From Camarhynchus parvulus (Eukaryota > Chordata > Aves > Passeriformes > Thraupidae): 64,000 bases of DNA. The notes below the pieces were generated by a model. The model searched no databases. It worked only from the letters and a program-made list of their open reading frames with translations, and had not been told where the DNA came from. This document shows positions 22,535-36,569 of the stretch, in pieces (position 1 is the stretch's first letter; every line of letters begins with the position of its first letter). Both the position numbers and the translations under genes were made by a program. The stretch spans positions 3,425,501-3,489,500 of the forward strand of contig NC_044590.1 of assembly GCF_901933205.1 (NCBI RefSeq). The letters are read 5' to 3'.

Positions 22535-23220
22535 AAAAGTTTTATACTTGAAACATTTGATAAACAAACCCCCATAGTTTATTCTTGCAAGAACTAACTT
22601 TGAATTAAATTAGTTATACTCTTAGATGAAAAGGTTTGTTGTACTCTGAAGAAAGTAATGCCTCATGTTTGAGTTCAGTCTTGGTGAAGGAACCTGAAGC
22701 CAATTCTCCTGTGCAGTGGGACAATGCCATCCCTGCTGTGAGGACACACAGCAGCAGGAAAATGCAGGATAAACAATTCAGATTCCTGTGTCTCCTTCCC
22801 CACCTCTTACACAACACCAGCTCTCCCAATTCCTGATTCACTGCTCAGTGTCTCAGACTTGGAGATTGGATCTCCAGCAGCACATCCATGGCACAGTTAT
22901 CCTGCTTCCAGTTTTCAAATCCATATGCTACATTCTCTGCTTATGCAGTTTTTAGCCAGGACTTTTTTCCAAAAGGACTTTTTTCCAAAGTAATCATTTA
23001 AATGAAGTAGGCATAAAAGTTTTAAACAACAATCAAATCTCTCACCCATTTATGTATCTGAAATATCAGCATGAAACCCAAAAAGAAATTTGGCTTAAAA
23101 ATAAAGTGTTACTCCTGAGTGTCCAGACTGTGCTAAAAGCAGCCTTTTATTTTACCAGAACTGAAAAGTAAACGTCTCTGCAGAACAGAAACTTTGTTTC
23201 AAGAGGAACTACACTTTCCA
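22535..23220. other. Spacer between convergent TUBB1 and ATP5F1E
   Basis: No gene seen. It holds a small tandem duplication at about 22959-22988, in which AGGACTTTTTTCCAA occurs twice in direct succession. Otherwise nothing recognisable. Confidence 0.5.
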
Positions 23221-23357
23221 CACATTCAGAAATTACATTTATTAGCATGTCAATTTACATACACAGGCAAGTTCTACAGTTCATGTGATGACATTACACT
23301 GCAGTCTTGAGCTTGCCTACAGCTTTCAGTTTGCTGTTATTCACCACAGATCAGCTC
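23220..23357 (-). other. ATP5F1E: Inferred noncoding 3' exon of ATP5F1E
   Basis: On the minus strand an acceptor (TCTCTTGTAG) precedes 23357, and a poly(A) signal follows at 23243. The coding exon ends three bases after its stop with a good donor (AAT then GTAAGT at 23984). A 3'UTR intron joining the two is therefore likely. Human ATP5F1E is thought to have a similar small last exon. This is inference from splice signals. Confidence 0.55.
23238..23243 (-). terminator. ATP5F1E: Poly(A) signal for ATP5F1E (AATAAA on minus)
   Basis: TTTATT on plus reads AATAAA on the gene strand, in the context GCTAATAAATG. It lies about 115 bp into the inferred noncoding last exon. Confidence 0.6.
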
Positions 23358-23987
23358 CTACAAGAGATTAAAAATACAAGTTATTCGATTCAAAAATGTG
23401 CACAAGATACACTTCAAACAAAAGCTAATATTATTTAATCTCAGATCAGAAATAGAAGTTGTTCTATCCAGAACAGAAAATATTTCAGCTGCTTGTGATG
23501 TATGGGATGGCACAAATAAAGGTACAAGCAGCATCTGTCTCACACAGAGCAGATAACCTATTTAACAAATTTGCTGATCAGGGGAGGGAGCAGTTCAGAG
23601 AGGCTGTCTGCTGGTTTAGGAAGTATGAAACATATGAAAATCACAGAAAAACCTGTGAGTGTCACTGCAGAGCCGCAGTTGTACTGTGTAAGCCCACAAC
23701 AAGTCTGACCAAACCCCAAGAGGTTCAATGCAGGGTTTGACAGCCAGAACATCTCACTTCACTGACGGGATCAGGCTGTTCCCATCCCTCCCGTAACCAG
23801 CTCACAAACACCTGCGCACATTCGCCCCGCACCAGCCGCGATCCCTCCCCTCCCATGCCTGGAAATGGAGCCGATTATCGCCAGATATTGGGGATTAATG
23901 GACTCAGCAGCCACAGACTATCGCTAACGCCACTCTCGGCCTACAGAGCTCCAGCCACGCACCCAGCCCACCCCACCCACTTACATT

Positions 23988-24283
23988 TCACTCCTTTTTG
24001 GGTTTCACCGTTTTCACCGTGGCCACCGCTGCCCTCTCCGCCTCCGCTTTGTACTGCGGCTTCATGGCGGCCCGCACGGCCTGGGCGCAGATCTGCGAGT
24101 AGCGGATGTAGCTGCGGCCGGGGGGACAGAGGGCGGTGAGACCCGGGCCCGGCCCCAAAGCCGCCTCCCCCGCCCCAACCCTGCGTTCCCCCGGCGCCGC
24201 CGTGACCCCGCCAGGCGCTCCCTCACGGCGGGGCCGCCACCGCGGCCGTACCTGAGCCCGGCCTGTCGCCAGTACGCCACCAT
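23988..24283 (-). CDS. ATP5F1E: ATP synthase F1 subunit epsilon, mitochondrial
   Basis: Small subunit of the central stalk of mitochondrial F1Fo ATP synthase. Two coding exons (24283-24252 and 24111-23988) join to 156 nt, or 51 residues, identical in length to the human protein. The product begins [20 protein letters not shown] and ends lysine-rich (KTVKPKKE). The coding intron is only 140 bp and GC-rich. The stop codon is followed after three bases by a splice donor, so the 3'UTR is interrupted by an intron. There is no cleavable presequence, as expected for this subunit, which is imported without one. PRELID3B lies further upstream on the same strand. Confidence 0.95.
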
Positions 24284-24530
24284 GGCTGCGGCTCCGCGGG
24301 CAAGGTCAGTGCGCGCCGCAGGAGACGTGCCCGCCGGCCAATCAGCGGGCGGGAACCGCCCACGCGCGCCGCCGTTCGCGGGCGCGCGCCTCCACCAGCG
24401 GCCAATCAGAGGGCTCCGTTCCGGAGCGCGGCTCCCGCCCTTTCCGCCTGACGCGCAACGGGCTCGCCCCGCCCCTTCCTCTCGGACCGGGCGGCCCCGG
24501 GGCCGTGAGGGGCGCTGGGCGGGCCTCAAA
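24000..24530. promoter_or_regulatory. ATP5F1E: CpG island and promoter of ATP5F1E
   Basis: Dense CpG from coding exon 2 to about 250 bp upstream of the start codon. Two CCAAT boxes in identical GGCCAATCAG context occur at 24338-24342 and 24402-24406, 64 bp apart and 55-120 bp upstream of the ATG. This is a typical NF-Y arrangement. No TATA box is seen. Confidence 0.65.
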
Positions 24531-24549
24531 TACCTAAAGAACATAAGTT

Positions 24550-26440
24550 AAAGGGCAAGTTTTGTGTGAGGCTCATGGCTGGTTATAGAGTTGGTTACAC
24601 ATTAACTCCTTCCTCAGAAATCCTTGTAATCGAAGAATCCAAGCGAGTTAAATGGGTGTCTTTTGCACCTAAATCTGTTCTTACCCCTCTGTGCCATCGC
24701 TTCTTGGTTTTTTCTAGATGAGACATTAAAAAACCGTTCTACAAGCATGTGGAGCCAGTGGTGTTTTTTAAACAGACTGTTTTAATTTTGGAGTTGATCT
24801 GTGTGTGGCCAGGCTGTCACAGTTCTGTCCCATTGGACGTGGTGCCTTGCCATGGGCCTCCTTTGGATCTTGATACAAACACCTGAAATTCAATCATTTC
24901 CTCTAAACAAATCCATAAAAGACAACATAGCAAACTAGAAGCTATCAACACAAAAAAATAGTCAGTTTCCCAGATATAATAAGCAAAAAGCTATTAGAAG
25001 ATTCAAATAATGTTTGATACATAAGCAGTTTGGTCCTAACTTAATGTTCATTTAAATAATTAATACAAAATACTTAAGGAAATTAAATGCTGGCTTTTAA
25101 ACAAACCCTTGCACTTTTGTGTTGTTCCCTTTTACTTCCTTTCATCCAAAGTCAAACCATTTTTAAAGCACAGAGTAATTTTCAGCTTTATTAGAATCTC
25201 ATTTAGTCCAGAACCTTTGCAATTAACAATCCACATGGTAATGTCAGGGAAGAGCCACCAGAACAAAGAGAACAATTGTTCACCAGATATGTCAGTCTGT
25301 CTCCAGCATACAACAGTGAGATCTGCACTACTGGTCTGTATTTTTAACTGTTAAACAACTCGGCTCCTATAAAATTTTGGGTTAATTTCTTAAATACACA
25401 TATTGCAATTGTTCCTACTTAATTTTAAAGAAATAACTAGTGTCAACGAGGCAGAAAACAATTCTTACATTGCACATTTGTTTTCTTCTTTATTTTTGTG
25501 TGAAACAATTTTGTGACAGACGTGGCATATTAGAACAAAGCTTTCCAATTTGCAGAAATGAAATGAATTAAAAAATATTTGTTATGACAAACATGTTTCT
25601 GCACTTTTAACACAGGAAGGTGATATTGAAATGAAATATATTTGGTTTCAAAGTCCCAGTCATAACAATGACAACAAAAATATGCAAGACAGCACCAAAG
25701 ATTTTGGGAAGCCCCTCTGTGCTACTTAAGCAGCAAGACAAGTAACTGCAGTACTTACATATATTGAGAAGGGGGATGTTACATGTAAATGTTTCTTTAA
25801 TGGGAACATCTGATGATTTGATATAGCACTAAGATTATTTTAAGCCTCATGGGCAGCCCAGGCCCCATAGATGGCTTGGCAGAGAAAAATCATGCCAGTA
25901 GAACTGGACATTTTTTCCCAGCTAGATGCCCTTCTATTCCTGCCCCATGGCTTCTCTGGTTCCTCTCCCTAACCCATTTCTCACCTGATTTTTACTCCAC
26001 AATTTTCTTTTCCCACCACATTTTTTCTCTCTGTATCTCCCTGTGAAATCCATAATGGAGATGCACAACCTGGATGCAGTTACTTATACATTTAGCTCTA
26101 TTTCTATTTGTTGGTCTTGATAGATAAAACTTCAGCATGAACTGGAAAAACCAACCCTTTGGGAGAGGCACCAGCCATGACTGGATATCAATCAGTGACA
26201 GAAACTGTGCTCTACAAAACTTCCAGAATAAATATTGATGTTTATGCAGCTGTTCCAAGGCACCATTACAAATTTGCATGACCTGTTTTCATGCCCAGTT
26301 TAGATGCCAGGAGACATTTTGTAAAGCTCTAAACTTTCCTCAGGTAGGAATTTTCAGCGAGAGAAGGAATGAGAGGGCAGATAAAGGAGAGAAGTTTGGC
26401 AGGACAGAGGGAGGTTGCAGAGAAGGGAGGGTTGGCAGGG
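24550..26440. other. Intergenic, upstream of ATP5F1E
   Basis: AT-rich sequence with only short, uninformative open frames. No RNA gene, transposon or tandem repeat was recognised. Confidence 0.45.
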
Positions 26441-27290
26441 TCAGATGCACAGATCGAGAGAAGCTGCTGCAGTGCGATTAGCAACATCCAGGAATGTCAG
26501 CGTGGACAGGTCTGGGGGAACTAAGGATGTCAGGTTAGACATGTCCAGAGAAACTGAGGGACTGAGGGGAGAGGCATCCTGAAAGGTGAGACTGGAGACA
26601 TCCAGAAAAGGTGCAGAGATGAGGTTGGGAACATCCTCAGGAGTCGATGAAGATAATCCAGAGGCGCGCTGAAACATGAAATAATTAAAATCGGTGAGGT
26701 CTAGAGATTCCGACGAGGTGGAGGAGCTGTACTCAGACACACCTGGTGAGGATGGAGGGATTGTACAGGAAAAATCCAGGGAAGCTGAGGAGCTGTGACT
26801 GGAAACATCTGTGGAGGATGAAGAAGTGAGACTGGAGAGATCTAGGGAGAGTGAAGAAGTAGGGCTGGAGAAATCAGTGGATAGAGAGGTGACACTTGAG
26901 AGATCTAAAGAGATTGAGGAGCTGTCACCAGACTGATCCAGAGAGCCTGATGAAGTGAGACTTGATAGGTCCAGCGAAACTGAAGAGGAGAAACTGGAGC
27001 GTTCCCAGGAATCTGAAGAGGTGACACTGGAGAGCTCTAAGGAAATCGAAGAGGAGGTACTGGAGAAGTCTGAGGAGAATGAAGATGCGAGACTTGAAAG
27101 GTCCAGAGAGGATGAAGAAGTGAGACTGGAGAATTCCACAGAGGATGAAGAGCTCAGACTGGATAAATCCAATGAATCTGAAAAGGGGATTTTAAAGAGT
27201 TCCAAGGAGGCTAAAGTCTTGGCACTGGAGGGGTCCAGGGAGGCCAAAAAAGTGAGACCAAGTAGGTCCAGGTAGGTTGAAGAGATGACA
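26441..27290 (-). other. Candidate serine-rich repeat exon in the 33-bp array
   Basis: A frame of about 280 codons is open on the minus strand across the whole array. It encodes an 11-residue serine/leucine/aspartate repeat and ends at 26441. It has no in-frame ATG near its upstream end. A convincing splice acceptor (TTATTTCGCTTTTCAG) abuts it at 27291, so it could be a terminal exon of an unknown minus-strand gene. Equally it may be an accident of a stop-poor repeat. No family is recognised. The odds of real coding are judged low to moderate. Confidence 0.25.
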
Positions 27291-27300
27291 CTGAAAAGCG
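26480..27300. repeat. Degenerate 33-bp tandem array (about 22-24 copies)
   Basis: On the plus strand each copy resembles GAAGTGAGACTGGAGAG followed by a more variable half such as TCCAGAGAGGATGAA. From about 26920 to 27290 the period is almost strictly 33 bp. From 26480 to 26920 copies are more diverged, and some are longer or shorter. Because 33 is a multiple of three, each strand encodes an 11-residue repeat. The minus strand gives a serine-rich unit like SLDLSSLTSSS and stays open throughout. The plus strand gives a charged unit like RLERSREDEEV and is open from about 26935 to 27275. Confidence 0.9.
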
Positions 27301-27309
27301 AAATAAATC

Positions 27310-30300
27310 CCCAACATGATGGGTGTTAAATCAGGAGCATTTTAAACAAAAGATCTCTATCATCACATCAAAACAAAAAGACAGCATGACCCCCCCAAAA
27401 ATTTTTTTAAAATAATGATTCAAACTCTGTGCTCGGTGTCTTAGTAGTTTCTTTTCTGGTGCAGAAAAGCTCCAGTAACAGGAGCCCACAGAATTATTGA
27501 GAACATTGTGTTTTCCAGGGAACCAGAACAGCATCACACATACACTTGCAGACAGTCTTCTCTCCTGGCATGTCTGTCCTTGTGCAACCAGATTTGTTTT
27601 TCTGTGTAGCATGTGCAGGATTTGTTTTTGGAAGCTAATAGTGTGCTAAACTGATTCTGTGCCTAAGAAATACACATTGCAGCAACAGCAGTTCTAACTG
27701 ATATCAGATAAAAAGAGGTCTTATTTTGTTACCTTTCTTTTCATCCTTCTGGATAGAAAACCTGTATAGTAATGATAATTTTTTATTTGTGCTCGTTTGA
27801 ATTGTTTAATAAAAATATCGTAAAGAGAAGTTGTGATAGAAGGCAGACATGATTAAAAAGGGAATAGAACAGCTTAAATTTCAGTTCAAAAAGGTGCATC
27901 TAATTATAGTGTGAGTAGATCAAGAGGCTGATCCACAGCTGCCTTCTCTCATCTCCAGACCGTGCCGCAAAGCTCAGAGCACTCAGACCTGTGGCTGCCT
28001 CTCCACACAGGCACAGGAAGGCACAAAAAGCTCTTCCCTCGTCACAGCCATTTTATGGACCAAGAAGTGCAAGGTACAGGAGGCTGGGCTGAACACAGCC
28101 CAGCTTTGCCCCTGTTCTTACACAACCCACGTCCAGATGAGTGTGTAATGGATTTAACTTAATCACCATGGGTGCAACTCCCACCCAGGTCACCTCTCAA
28201 CTGAGGCAGGTGTCTGCTGAGCAGCCACTGAGCTTGAGGGGTGCCTTACTGTGCAAACATTAAAATCGTGGGGATTTAGCACAATGCAAAAATTGCCATG
28301 CTAAAAAAAAGAGCTGCTTCTATACCATTGATGAGATCCCCAAAAGTTCTTGAATATATTTAACAATTATAGATAATGCTTCTGTTATTTAAGAGCTGTT
28401 GCAACATGGTTCAATTCTTTCAAGAGTACAATGTTTATAGATCAAAAGGCAAGACAAATTACTTTTTCCAAACATGCGTAATTTATGATGAAATGACAAG
28501 TTTGCTTGCTGCCCTGTATTGTTAATAAAACATAAAAGTAATTAACCCGTTAAAAATCCCTTGCTATCTAAAAGCAATATAATTTTGTGACTACCTTTAA
28601 TCTCAAAGTTTTCTCAAGTGTATTTTACAGGGGAGAACAAATATTAAAAAAAAAAAAAAAGGAAAATTACAATACAATAAAAAGCCTGTGTCCAACAGTC
28701 TATAAATTCCATCATCTCTTCACGGAGTTCTTCTTGTCTTAATTTAAAATAATGAAGTTATTGCACTTTTCCCTATGAAATAACACTGTCAAGAAACGTG
28801 GAATTATGGACACCTTTGTACAAAATGTAGAGGTCAGTAATAACATTTCCTACCTTGGGTAGCTGTGGATTTACCTCCTTTCTCTGCCTGGGTAAGCCAT
28901 TCTGGGCTGTGCTGGTAAAGCTCTGCTGTTCTCTCTGCTGCTGACCCTAATCTGCTGCACAGCCCCTGGGAATGATGCCATGCTGATGACAATAAAGTCA
29001 TCCCCTGCTAAATCTCCTGTCTGAGCACAGCCCTGCACAGAGTGCCAGCAAACACCTCTCTGAAATCAGCTCTAATCTTGAGAGAGAGAGATTCAGTTCT
29101 GTGCTGTTTTCTATTACACAACAGTACTTTGAAGGTTACTTGATGAAGATGTTAACTTCTGGACACCTGGATTCAAAGTAAAAATAATTTTGCAGTGTCA
29201 GCCAAGTCTCAGCTGTCCATTCTACAAAATCTGGCATAAATGGCCTGAGGAGGAACCAGGATCTGCAGAGCAGAATTCAGGTACACTCAAGTTAAAAAAT
29301 TTTGTGTATTACTTCCTGTTTTCATGTGGTTAATGACTTGTGTTACTTTTTAAATGTGGTTATAACAAAATAGCATCATGATGTAAGATATTTTGTCCAC
29401 AGCTGGTGCCCGTGGTCCTCCTAAGGTAAGCAATTAGTTCAGCCTGGTTGTAACATGTAGCCTTACCTTTAGAATAATTCAGTTCTACAGCAACATGTAA
29501 AGCAAAGCTATGGAGTTATTTAAGATAGAAATTAACGGATCCTGTGGCAAGTGAAAGAACAACCTCCACCTTAAGAAATGGAAGGATTCTAAAATGACTC
29601 ACTGCTTCCACACGAGCTCTTCATCAGCACTCTGCAGTTCTTCCATAAAAGTGAACCTCAACAGGTTGCTGACCTTCCCTTTGACCCAATGCTCTGTCAG
29701 GGCCAGGAGATTGGAAATGTTGCAGTTATCACACAGTGGATGCTCATGTTTACTATATTTGACATTTATTGGAAATATAAATGCAAGTACAGACCACAGG
29801 AGACAGACCAGCAATGTTGTAGGAAACGGTGGTTACAATTTTTCTGGTTTTTTTTTTTGAAGCAAACCCCTGGCTGGCACTTGTGGTTCAGAGCTGTGTC
29901 TGAACAGGGGCTGGTGCCCACTGGTGGGCAGGGATCCATCAGAGCCCTCAGCACTGGTTTGTTCACAGCACATTCCTCCACCTCTGCCCTTCTACTTCCT
30001 GCATCCCTTTCCCCTTTTTAAAAATTCTTTCCTCCTGGCCCTTCAGTTCTGTTCCTCCAGCTGTAGCTGCTTTCTCTTCCTCATTTCCTCCATTCCTTCC
30101 AGCCCCCATTTCCTCCCTGCCCTGCCCCTCTCCCCGTGGTGCTGCATCCACCCACAGCAACCCACACAGACTGCAGCAAAGCTGAACACAGCTCTCAGCC
30201 CATGAAAATCTTTCCACACGATGGATGCTCCACAGCAAACTGTGAAATCTGCTTGCTAGTTAAAGCCAGATTTGCAGAAAAGCTGAGTTATTAAGAAGCA

Positions 30301-30450
30301 AAAAAGACCACAGCAGCTGTGAATGTGCATTTCAGAATATGCATTTAAAAAAAACCCACTTACTCCAGGGATTTCTTCACCTTCAGCCCCCTTATTTTAG
30401 ATTACTCACCTCATAGTCCTAAACACAAATAGACCAGAAAGTTTCAAGAA
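27310..30450. other. Intergenic, downstream of PRELID3B
   Basis: No gene supported. It includes a run of 15 A at 28646-28660 and pyrimidine-rich sequence around 29990-30130. Open frames are short and of random composition. Confidence 0.45.
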
Positions 30451-32379
30451 TTAGCTAGAATTGAAACAAAATTTTATTTAAAAAGGGCCACATACAGAAA
30501 GCCATACTCTGACAGAATGAGAATGCAGGCATATAAATAAAATAGAAGAAAGAAATTTATTATCTTTCAAGAAGTTGTTGAATGCCTGTAGAAATTAAAC
30601 AGTAAGGTTTTTTTTCAGTGCAAGGCCAAACTGTGAGTTCTACTATGCAGTCCTTAGTGCAGAAAAATTTGGAAATGAAAAAACTGACTTTAGACTATCA
30701 AACGATGCTAATGGCTGAGCAAACATATAAAATGAATTTCAAGCTAAGCGTTTTCATCAGAAATGATGGTACAGTTTTGCAGAAGTTTCACATACACCTT
30801 TAAAATTGAAATGTTATTTCACTTTTAATAATCTCCTGTAAAAGTATGGCAAACCTCAATGACTTAAATTAGTAAGGTAGTCTCAAGCCATTTCTGTTTA
30901 GAAAAATATTCTGTTTAGAATAGTTAATTTTTAAAAGTTATATATCTATATTCCTGTTTTCTTCCCCAGCACAAACCTTATGGAAGTGTTGTTTGTTAAA
31001 ATAAGCTCTGTAAGCAGACAGTACTTAATAGGCAATTTGATCTAACAGAAATGGCATGCAAAATCAAATATGCTGGGCAGGGTGACATTACAGTTCATAA
31101 AGGCTAAGAGAGCCTTGAAATCACTTGTAAAGCTTAGACACAAAATTCCAGGAAAAGCCTTGGGCACCAAAATACCACATCAGCTCCTTCTGGGCTGTGC
31201 CTTTGCCTTTTTCTGCTGACCCTGAAGGGGCCTCGTGGCTCAGAGTCCCGTGAGGTGCCCAGGAGTGCCCGCAGTGGCGCAGCCTGGCACGTGCCAAGGG
31301 CTGACCTTTTCCTTCCTCAGGGAGTGACTGTGACAGTACCAGGAACCTGCAAGGAGTACCAGGAAACACCGAGAGAAACCCCTGAGAACACACAGGGCCT
31401 TGGACTGTGAGCAAATCAGCTCAATGGGTGAAGGGAACTGGAACTCAGAACTCAGGTTAAAGTGAAGCACAACACAACAGCCACTGGATGAGGCACGTTG
31501 TTTCTGATCAACTTAACAAGTATATTGTTAAATACTATTTCCTTTTTTGTTTAGGTATCTCCTCAGCCACTTTCACAAAGGTTTTTTAGTATTTAATTGG
31601 TTCTTTGAAGTGAACACCCACTACTGTAGCAGCTTACAAGATTTTAAGGCTCTGTGCTTATCGTACCTTTATGTTATGGGCTTTTAGAAATGGAGATACT
31701 TATTGCAGAAGTTTAAGATAAAATTTGACTTTAAGGTACTGCATGCCCAGCTCATTGATGGTGCATTTAGGAGCAGGTCTTGGTAGGTAGGTAAGAGACA
31801 CTTTGATGTTTTACCTATAGTGCCTGAAAAACAATTTGAGTACCATGTTAGTTCAACCAGTCAAGTTAAAAAGGTTATCAAAAAATATTTTGTACATTCT
31901 TTTATATTTCAAGCATCAAGTAATAAGCTTTCTGTTAAACCAAGTTGTATTACACAACTGTCAAAAATCAACAAAAAGAACAATGCTGGAACAACCATTC
32001 TGCTTAATTTTGGGCTTGGTCCCAAAAGTGGTAGTCCATAAGTCACACAAATAAAAGTTAGCCTAACATGCCAGTGTCCTCCACCATATGCAGCCTCAGC
32101 ACTAAATGAGGCTATTTCACATCTGCAAACATTATAAGTTAGTGTTCATGTAAATACAGGAACTACACTTAAATTTATTTCTTCATCGGTCCAGCTGACC
32201 CAATATATTAAAAAGCCTTTGAGCCTCAGCCTTGGGAAAAATTCAGCTTTTCTCCAAATTAAATTTATAACATGCCTCATACACACATCCTTTAAATAAC
32301 AAAGGATACATGTATCTAGGCCTGGAGAGAGGCTGCAGGTCGTTAAGCCTCATTAGTGATACAGGTCTAAGAACGATCA
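30450..32379 (-). other. PRELID3B: PRELID3B 3'UTR (inferred)
   Basis: About 1.9 kb of noncoding sequence between the stop codon and a poly(A) signal at 30473-30478. The length is plausible for this gene but other TTTATT sites (30556, 32173) could end shorter forms. Confidence 0.4.
30473..30478 (-). terminator. PRELID3B: Candidate poly(A) signal for PRELID3B
   Basis: TTTATT on plus reads AATAAA on the gene strand, in the context TTTTTAAATAAAATTTTGTTT, with T-rich downstream sequence. It is chosen over alternatives on context only. Confidence 0.4.
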
Positions 32380-35718
<3,339 letters not shown>

Positions 35719-36569
35719 GGCTGCGGGGCCGCTCCCGGCCCGGCCGCGCTCCGGAGCCGCCGCTGCCGCCGCTCGGCTCCGCGGGCCCGGCTCTGCCGCC
35801 GGCGGCGCGCGCCTGCGCGGACAGCGCCCGCCAATCGCCGCGCAGCGCCGCGCTGACGTCACGGGGCGCGTCCCGCGTGACCGGGGCCGTGCCCGGCCGG
35901 GGACATTCGAGGTGAGGTTGGGGCGGCCCCGGGCGCCGCCCGTGACTCCCGGCCCGGCCCGGCCCGGCCTGAGCTGGGCGTGAAGGGCGTGGCCGGGGCT
36001 GGCACCGCCGGCTCCGCCGCCCATCGCGCAAACACGGGCGAGTGTGGCCTGTGAGCCGCGCTCCGCTCAGGCCGGGGCTAGCACGGCCAGCCCGGCCCCG
36101 CCGCCCCTTGCCGCCTGTCCCGGGCGCGGCGGGGCCCGGGCTGCGTGTGGCCGATGACATCAGCACGGCCGCAGGTGGCCGATGACGTCACAGCACGGCC
36201 GTTCCCGCGTTGTGCCGGCAGGGGGCGCGCCGGCGGGTGTGACGTCACGCGAGCGGCGGCCCGGCCCGGCCCGGCCCGGCCCGGCGGGTTTTGTAAGAGG
36301 TTTCGTAAGGGTTTCGTAACCCGCCGCGCTGGGGCTGCCGCCGAGCGCCTCCGGTCATGGGGATGGAGCAGCGGCGCTGACGGCGCTCGTAAAGCAGCGG
36401 GCGCGGCCCCAGACGCACCCACAGCCACGGGCCACGCTCGGCGCCACCGAGCGTTTCCTTCTGGAATCCCGTCAGGGCCGGGGTGCCGTGGCTCGGAGCG
36501 AGCGCTGTTGGTGACAAGCAGACACCGAGTGACCTCTGTGCGCCCCTCACCGCACAGAAATAGCCGCAG

